Source: Malus domestica (Eukaryota > Streptophyta > Magnoliopsida > Rosales > Rosaceae). Taken from it: DNA of 64,000 bases. Numbering within the stretch: position 1 is the first letter of the stretch; each line of letters starts with the position of its first letter. The stretch spans positions 30,309,501 to 30,373,500 of the forward strand of contig NC_091661.1 in NCBI RefSeq assembly GCF_042453785.1, in the 5' to 3' direction. Made by a program: the position numbers and the translations under genes. The notes under the pieces were generated by a model that worked only from the letters and a program-made list of their open reading frames with translations, ran no database searches and was not told the DNA's origin. Of the stretch, positions 57,801 to 64,000 are shown one piece after another.

Positions 57801-60759
57801 CTTCGGTTAGATAAGTGAGGAAGTTAGGACCAAAATCCTTCGTAAATTTTGCCCTTTTACTATTCCTGGTTCCAAACTTGGCTTTGGATTCTAGAAGTTG
57901 AAGCTTGATTATCGTTATTATTTCTCGTAGTATCATCATGTACTTTTTTATTCAAAACATATGACATATCTTTATAAGGAAAATTTTCCTCAAAGAACTT
58001 AGCTTATGTAGATTCAAGTATTGTATTTACGTGAATGTCTGCAATTTCAGATTTATTAACCAAAAATCTGTATGCTGAACTATTATTGGCGTGACCAATA
58101 AATATACAATCCACTGTTTTTGGTCCAAACTTTTGTCTCTTCAGAAGAGGCACTTGAACTTTCGCAAGATAACCCCACACCTTCAAAGTTTTATATGTAG
58201 GTAACCTACCTTTCCAAATTTCATAAGGAGATTGATTAGTCTTCTTATGTGGTATTCGGTTCAATATTGTGTTGGCAGCAAGGAGTGTCTCACCCCATAA
58301 ATTATGTGGTGCACCAAAATCGATAACATGGAATTAATCATATCTTTCAATGTTTGGTTTTTTCGTTCAGCCACTCTGTTTTGTTGAGGAGTATATGGTG
58401 CTGTCGTTTGATATACTATTCCATGTTTCGAAAAAAAATTTGCAAAGTCATTAGATTCGTATTCACCACCTCTATCCGACCTTAAGACTTTTATTATTTT
58501 GTCTAGTTGATTTTCGACTTCAGCTTTAAATGTCTTAAACATATTTAAAGCTTCATCTTTGCTATGAATCAAATAAACATAACAATACTTATTGCAATCA
58601 TTAATGAAAGAAATATAGTAGTTATTTCCTCCACGAGTTGGTGTGGACTTGAAATCACAAAGATCACCATGGATTAAACCAAGTATTGCATTGGATTTTT
58701 CCACTGATTTATATGAATGTCTTGCATATTTGGATTATGTGCATATCTCACATTTAGATACTTTGTTCATGGAACATTTGGGCAATAGGCCTAAGTTAAC
58801 CATTCTTTGAAGAGAACAAAAATTAACATGTCCTAATCTTGCATGCCATAATGTAGAGGACTCAATCAAGTAAGCAGAAGAAGCACTAAACTTGTTATTA
58901 TTATTAATAGCATCAGCAGAAAGTACATTCAATTTGAAGAGCCCCTCAGCCAAGTAGCCATTTCCCACATACACCTCACCCTTGGTGATTACAAACTTAT
59001 CATATTCAAAGACTAATTTGAAACCTTTATTACTCAGAAGTGATCCAGAAATCAGATTCTTGCGAATATCAGGAACATGCAGAACATTGGTGAGTGAAAG
59101 CTCTTTTCCAGAAGTGAGTTTGAGCGTCACTTTTCCCTTCCCTACCACGGCAGATGCAATTGCATTTCCCATGTACATATTTTCTCCACCATCAATTAGT
59201 TGGTAAGAAACAAATAAATTCCGATCAGTACAAACATGCCTTGTTGCTCATGTATCAACCCACCAATCATTGGAATTAGTAAATAAATTGACCTCAAATA
59301 CAATAGCAACAAACTTTCCTTCTGAAATGTTTGTTTGATTGGAATTCTCAATATTCTGATCCTTCTTGTGGTGACAATCTTTGGCCATATAACCTATCTT
59401 TCCACAAACCCAGTAAACTCCTTTGACTTTCTTGAAGGTTTTCCCTTTCGCAGCAGTCAGTGATTCCTTTGTAACATCATTGCCTTTGTTTTTCTGATGG
59501 TGCTTTGCCTTGTGTGAGTTTCATCCTTCCACAATATTGGCTTTTGCCTCCAGCAATAAGGCATCATACTTCTCATTTTTGCGATAATTTTTTTCCACAC
59601 GCAGTTTGAGAATCAATTAATCCATGATCATGTCTTCAGTTAGATGCTTCAAATAAATCTTAAAGTCCTTCCAATTTGAAAGCAGTTTCTCTATAATAGA
59701 GCCAATCATAAAGCCTTATTTCTAACCAAGATTATTTTCATCTAACTCATGAATAATCACTTGGAGTTCTTCAACATGCTTGACAACAGACTTGGTGTCA
59801 CTCATCTTGTAATTCAGAAATTTTCCGATCACAAACTTCTTGGAACTAGCCATTTCAGACATATTTTTTGTCCATAGACTCCCACATATCTTTACTCGTC
59901 TTATATGATGAATAAACATCATACAGAGAGTCATCTAAAGCATTCATAATGTAATTCCTGCATCGAAATTCACTGTGAGTCCAGGCTTGTATAGCCTGCA
60001 GAATTTTGACAGGAATGTCTCCTTCTTCTGGTGCTTCAGGGGCCTCAGAAGTAAAGACGTGACTCAAGTTCATAGTTGTCAAGTAGAACAACATCTTATG
60101 TTGCCAAAGTTTAAAATCAACTCCCTTGAATTTCTCAGGTTTCTCAACGTGTTGCTTGACGACACCAACATTTGATTGATCCATGGAATAGAATTTTCTG
60201 TCTTAGATTGTTATAACCAATCAAATATCAATTATACAATATATAATAATTGCACATTTTATTTCGAATTACAATTTCACTATATACACAATATACCATA
60301 ATATGAATAATTAATAAAACTGCATATAAAATCATAACAATAATCACTGACTTGTTTATGGAAGATAGAGGCTTGGGCGTGAAGGATCAAAGAGAGAGCA
60401 ATGGAATTGTTTCTTCGTTTCTGATATCACAGCCATATATGTAATGACGTTTTTGAACAGTTATGGTTGTACATTCTTATCCTTTCAGAATGGATGTAAC
60501 TATTTTTGTAAACAGTCTTATCCTTTCAGAAAAAATTGAATCCTAAAATCAAAAACGTAAAAATCGTACTAATGTTTTTCGTCCATCTGAGCCCCAAGGG
60601 CAAGATCCATCTTTGACATTTAATATATATACCCAAACCTTCCAAGTCCAAGGCCCAAGATCCATATCTTTGGCCGAATTCCTTTCAAACAATAGGTGAG
60701 TGAACTCACTTATAAAGGGGAATTAGGTAAAGTGTATGGGCGATTCACAAGTTCCAACA
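54804..60759 (-). mobile_element. Decayed Ty1/Copia LTR retrotransposon, 5.96 kb
   Basis: The 5' LTR is 60759-60209 (551 bp, TGTTGGAACTTGTGA to TAACA). The 3' LTR is 55665-54804 (862 bp), enlarged by a nested MITE and by about 130 bases absent from the other LTR. GGATT flanks both ends (54799-54803 and 60760-60764), a 5-bp target duplication. Read on the minus strand the order is gag (60184 to about 59560), a degraded zinc knuckle (about 59390), protease with a stop in its active-site motif (about 59255), integrase (59178-58004, with PYTPQQN), RT (57939-56757, with YVDDM) and RNase H (about 56650-56440). Integrase before RT marks Copia. Many stops and frameshifts interrupt it, and no good primer site follows the 5' LTR. 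It is inactive. Confidence 0.93.
54915..55069. mobile_element. MITE nested in the 3' LTR of the Copia element
   Basis: About 155 bases with ends AGGAAAACTAATGAAAAG and (reverse) AGGGAACTTTAACGAAAAG. TTAATAAAA occurs on both sides (54906-54914 and 55069-55077). The other LTR has TTAATAAAACTGC without insertion and serves as the empty site. Related but decayed sequence is at 11290-11460. Confidence 0.85.
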
Positions 60760-60764
60760 GGATT

Positions 60765-63700
60765 TGCGCCTTTTAGTTTGATATATCTACTCTGCCATGT
60801 AATCTATATCATATTACCCTACTACAATGAGATAACAGACGGTACCCAAAATGATGTTTAATAACTTTTCTTTTGTCAATATGTGATGATAGGGGAGAGA
60901 ACCAAACCTAAAACTTCAGATAAAAAACTATACTCATAACAACTTAAACTACACGATTCTTGCTCCCTCTTATATTTATGTAGAGTAGTGATAATTTTCC
61001 TTCATGTTTGTTCTAAGGTAGGAAAACTGTAACGCACTTATTGATCCAATAGTGCCAGCCCCAAAACAAAATACTTTGATGAGGTGATCAGGATTATAAG
61101 CCCATTTTCCAAATAGTGAGAAGAGAATGACATGGGCCTAAAACCTGCTTAAGAATAATTTATTATATATTTCTTCTGAACAAAGTCGGGCAATTGCAGA
61201 TTTCACTCTGGTATAAAGATTGATCGACCGGCAAACAAGACACCGCAGAAGACAGCGCATTGTTCCCACACACCCCCCCCCCCCCCCCCCCGGGTCAGTT
61301 GTGTTGAGAATTCAGGGAAATATGCAAGGTCTTACATCTGTTATAGTTTAATCTTTTGTTGTATCCATATTTTATAGTTAATACAAACGAAGGGGAAACC
61401 CTAATCTCCCCAAGCTAGCGCCCCGCTCACCCCCAACATCCTTCCATTTTCTTTTTCTTTTTATTTGACTGGACTCGTAGTACTAAGAATATTTGGATTA
61501 ATTTGGACCATCCTCGTAATACACATCTTTAATTGCTGATTCATTTGTCGCATTATTGGTTAGGAATTAAAAAGTCTCTCAATGTCATTAAGAAACATAA
61601 TTAACACTAATCATATTTTGCCAGAAAGCGAAAGCACATGGGATCTTCAAGTTCAACGAAGAAGGCATCACATGGGATCTTTAAATTAACTAAAATTGTT
61701 TTCAGATCACCAAAAATGTGTTTGATATAAAAAATTAAAAGTGTTTCACTTAAAGTGCTTTATAAAAGAAGTACTATCTATACTTGTGGTTTTTATAGGA
61801 AACAATTTAAGTATTTTTTTTCTTCAGAAAGCAGTTACATTTTTATTAAAAGTTTCAATGTGCTTATCATAGAAGTGCTTATGAACAAAAGTGTTAGTTT
61901 AAAGAAGGATCTTCAAGGCCTTAATTATTGTAATAATATGATATGACCATCCTACATAATTTATGCTTTTACTTCGCAATATTAGCATTCAACAATAATC
62001 TTAAAAAAATATCAGACAATGATGAATGATATTCTTCATAATTGAAAAGATCAATGACGTCTTTCTCTGTATTTGCAAAAATTAATCTACATTTATTCAC
62101 ACGTTTTGGATCTCAAGGAACAAGGAGCCTATGATGGTATATAATAATATTGTTAGATACATTGTTTCCCAGATAATTTATATCAAGAAGCTTAGGATGG
62201 AATCGAATATTACGTTCATGGAAGGGACCAATTCGCCGCCGTGGAAGACCGGCCACCCAAAGGCCAATTAAGTTAAATCATCACACTGGTAACAATAAAC
62301 AATGACTGAAAATAACAACTAGGGTTTGGTATTATATGGTATGATATTATTTGATATACGCAACCTTGGTGCCCCTGGAAATTAAGTCCTTGTTCGAAAT
62401 ATTATGATATGGTCGTTTAATCCTTTAGTTAGCTAGCATGGCCAAGGTGATACCTCTACTATATATACACTACAAGTTCCCCGAATTAAATATTATCCAG
62501 TTGACGATTTGATGGATTTTGGTTCAAAAGGGAACTGAGCTGTTTTGCATCGTTGGATGAACATAATAATCCATCCTAGAATTATTTTCATACATTTGTA
62601 ACTGGTAAGAGAGTTTATATCAAACATGAGTTTAATCATGATATAAATTGAGTTTTAACTTTAATCATCCAGTTCATCCTAAATTTTGTATTACTTTTAT
62701 CTGTTTAGGTCATAAATAAAAACAAGGCATATGTTATGGGACCAAATTATTTTTATTTACGCAAAGTTGCATGACTCTGGCCCACCAACTTCAAAGCCTA
62801 ATTAAGGATCATATTCTAGGGCTAGGACAACCACCTCACTCCACTCTAACCCGTCTGAGGCTTGAACAGGTTCTTCCTTGATGCGCTTCTGCCATACAGA
62901 CTGTCAAATCTGGGAATATGTTGCATACTTAAATGTCGATGCACACGTCATCCTACACACTAATGTTGCCATATCAATCGTGCGAAACTCCACTAGACAT
63001 AACACCTACCAGGAATTACAGCCATTATCCGCCAATAAATTATCTATCCCGGCTCCAGCTCAGCAATAAGATCGATTTCCTTCTCCACTGTATAAATAGA
63101 ACTAGAGGTCTTCAAGCTCGGGGCCTTCGTTAAAATCAATCTCTATGATTATACAAAACCTTGAGTAATTCTTCAATCAATCCAACTGCTTTTTAGCAAA
63201 CTCTTAGCTCTTCAGCTACAAACTCAAAACTTTCTTTCAATGCACACTGATTGGACCCCTAAGATCTTAAATTTTTATAGCTCTCCCAGCTTGTGTTATG
63301 ATTCAGTTTACTTGCACCTTTCACAAGCACTTAAAACACAAACAATGTTTGTTGACAACCGCTAATAGTGACACATCTATTCTCTCTCTCTCTCGCCATT
63401 ATGTGGCAACAAAGTTGAAAGCAACATTTGGAGCAAATACGTGTTAAACCCAATCTAGATCTCCGTCTGAGTTTTGACACCAACATCATCATCATTACAT
63501 GATTGTTTTTAGAGTCGAATACAATAGAGCTTCCAAAGTATTCTTAAGATCCTAGCTGCATGTATATATGTGTGTGTGTATGAATGTCCTTGTTTTCCCA
63601 GTATCATGGGAAGCTTGTCACCCCCTCAAACTGCGAATATTTTAAACTTGAGCGACGCAACTTCGTCCTAGTATTACATGCCTTCTGCGTGAAATATTCT

Positions 63701-64000
63701 ATATCACAATATGTGACATTTCAAACTCATCTCTCTGACTCTCTACCTCACTCTGAGCTCAACACACTCTGTCATTCGACTTAGTCGCCCAATAGGAATT
63801 AGGTTAGGTAATTACTATACACTTTTTCACTCACAAGCCACACCATACCTCCTATATAAAACCTTAGTTCTGAGTTGTGAACTAAACAATTTTCTGTAGT
63901 TATCTCATAATTTATATTTATTTTTCAGATATACCATAATTAAAATCATCATGAGTAACCTACTTTATTTATTTATTTTATTGTTATTAAAAACATAAAT
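60765..64000. other. Intergenic, no gene supported
   Basis: AT-rich DNA. A run of 19 C at 61273-61291, a MITE-like stretch of AAAAGTGTTTCACTTAAAGT text (about 61730-61910), a (TC)n tract at 63381-63394 and a (TG)n tract at 63568-63580 are the only marked features. Short frames at 62878-63133 and 63584-63784 have no recognised homology or splice context. It may be the distal promoter of a gene beyond the window, but nothing here shows it. Confidence 0.45.

Noticed and set aside
56757-60184. Separate genes for gag, integrase and RT
   Set aside because: They are broken pieces of one Copia element bounded by LTRs and a 5-bp duplication.
61273-61291. Run of 19 C as a structural motif
   Set aside because: A single homopolymer is more likely a slippage product or assembly uncertainty; no companion tracts suggest an i-motif or quadruplex.
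1-64000. CRISPR arrays, operons, tRNA genes, bacterial-type systems
   Set aside because: The window is plant nuclear DNA; no regularly spaced repeats with unique spacers and no intact tRNA cloverleaf were seen by eye.

Overview
This window is nuclear DNA from a dicot. Genes carry many GT-AG introns, intergenic DNA is AT-rich, and retroelements and MITEs are dense. The MITE types and the UGT88-type glycosyltransferase array fit a Rosaceae tree, probably Malus or Pyrus; that taxonomic step is inference. No tRNA, rRNA, CRISPR or bacterial feature was found.

Left third (1-24.4 kb): an EMB1417-like PPR gene (+) ends tail-to-tail with an ERdj2/SEC63 J-protein gene (-). The latter shares a short bidirectional promoter with a Tic22-like gene (+), whose first exon carries a frame-breaking 14-bp tandem duplication. 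After about 6 kb of MITE-rich DNA come a group IIe WRKY gene (WRKY27-like, +), a complex I NDUFA5 gene (+) and a decayed PPR pseudogene (-).

Middle (24.4-46.4 kb): SGT1 (+, 10 exons) and TRAPPC1/Bet5 (+, 3 exons), then a UGT88A-type cluster with two intact genes flanked by two broken copies. Palindromic MITEs with 8-10 bp target duplications and a 5'-truncated LINE lie within the cluster. The LINE sits between two 385-bp direct repeats that are almost identical.

Right third (46.4-64 kb): repeat remnants, a 335-bp TRIM retrotransposon, a truncated Cassandra TRIM with 5S-rRNA-like LTRs, a single-exon ABCG4/8 half transporter (-), and a decayed Copia element (-) with both LTRs, a 5-bp target duplication and a nested MITE. 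The last 3 kb shows no supportable gene.

Gene order carries information. The Arabidopsis best matches as I recall them are At4g21180-At4g21190 (ERdj2B, EMB1417) and At5g52830-52840-52850-52860 (WRKY27, NDUFA5, PPR, ABCG8). Two ancestral neighbourhoods therefore seem to be preserved, the second split by insertion of SGT1, TRAPPC1, the UGT cluster and transposons. Exon boundaries were placed by hand from frame continuity, splice signals and remembered homologues.
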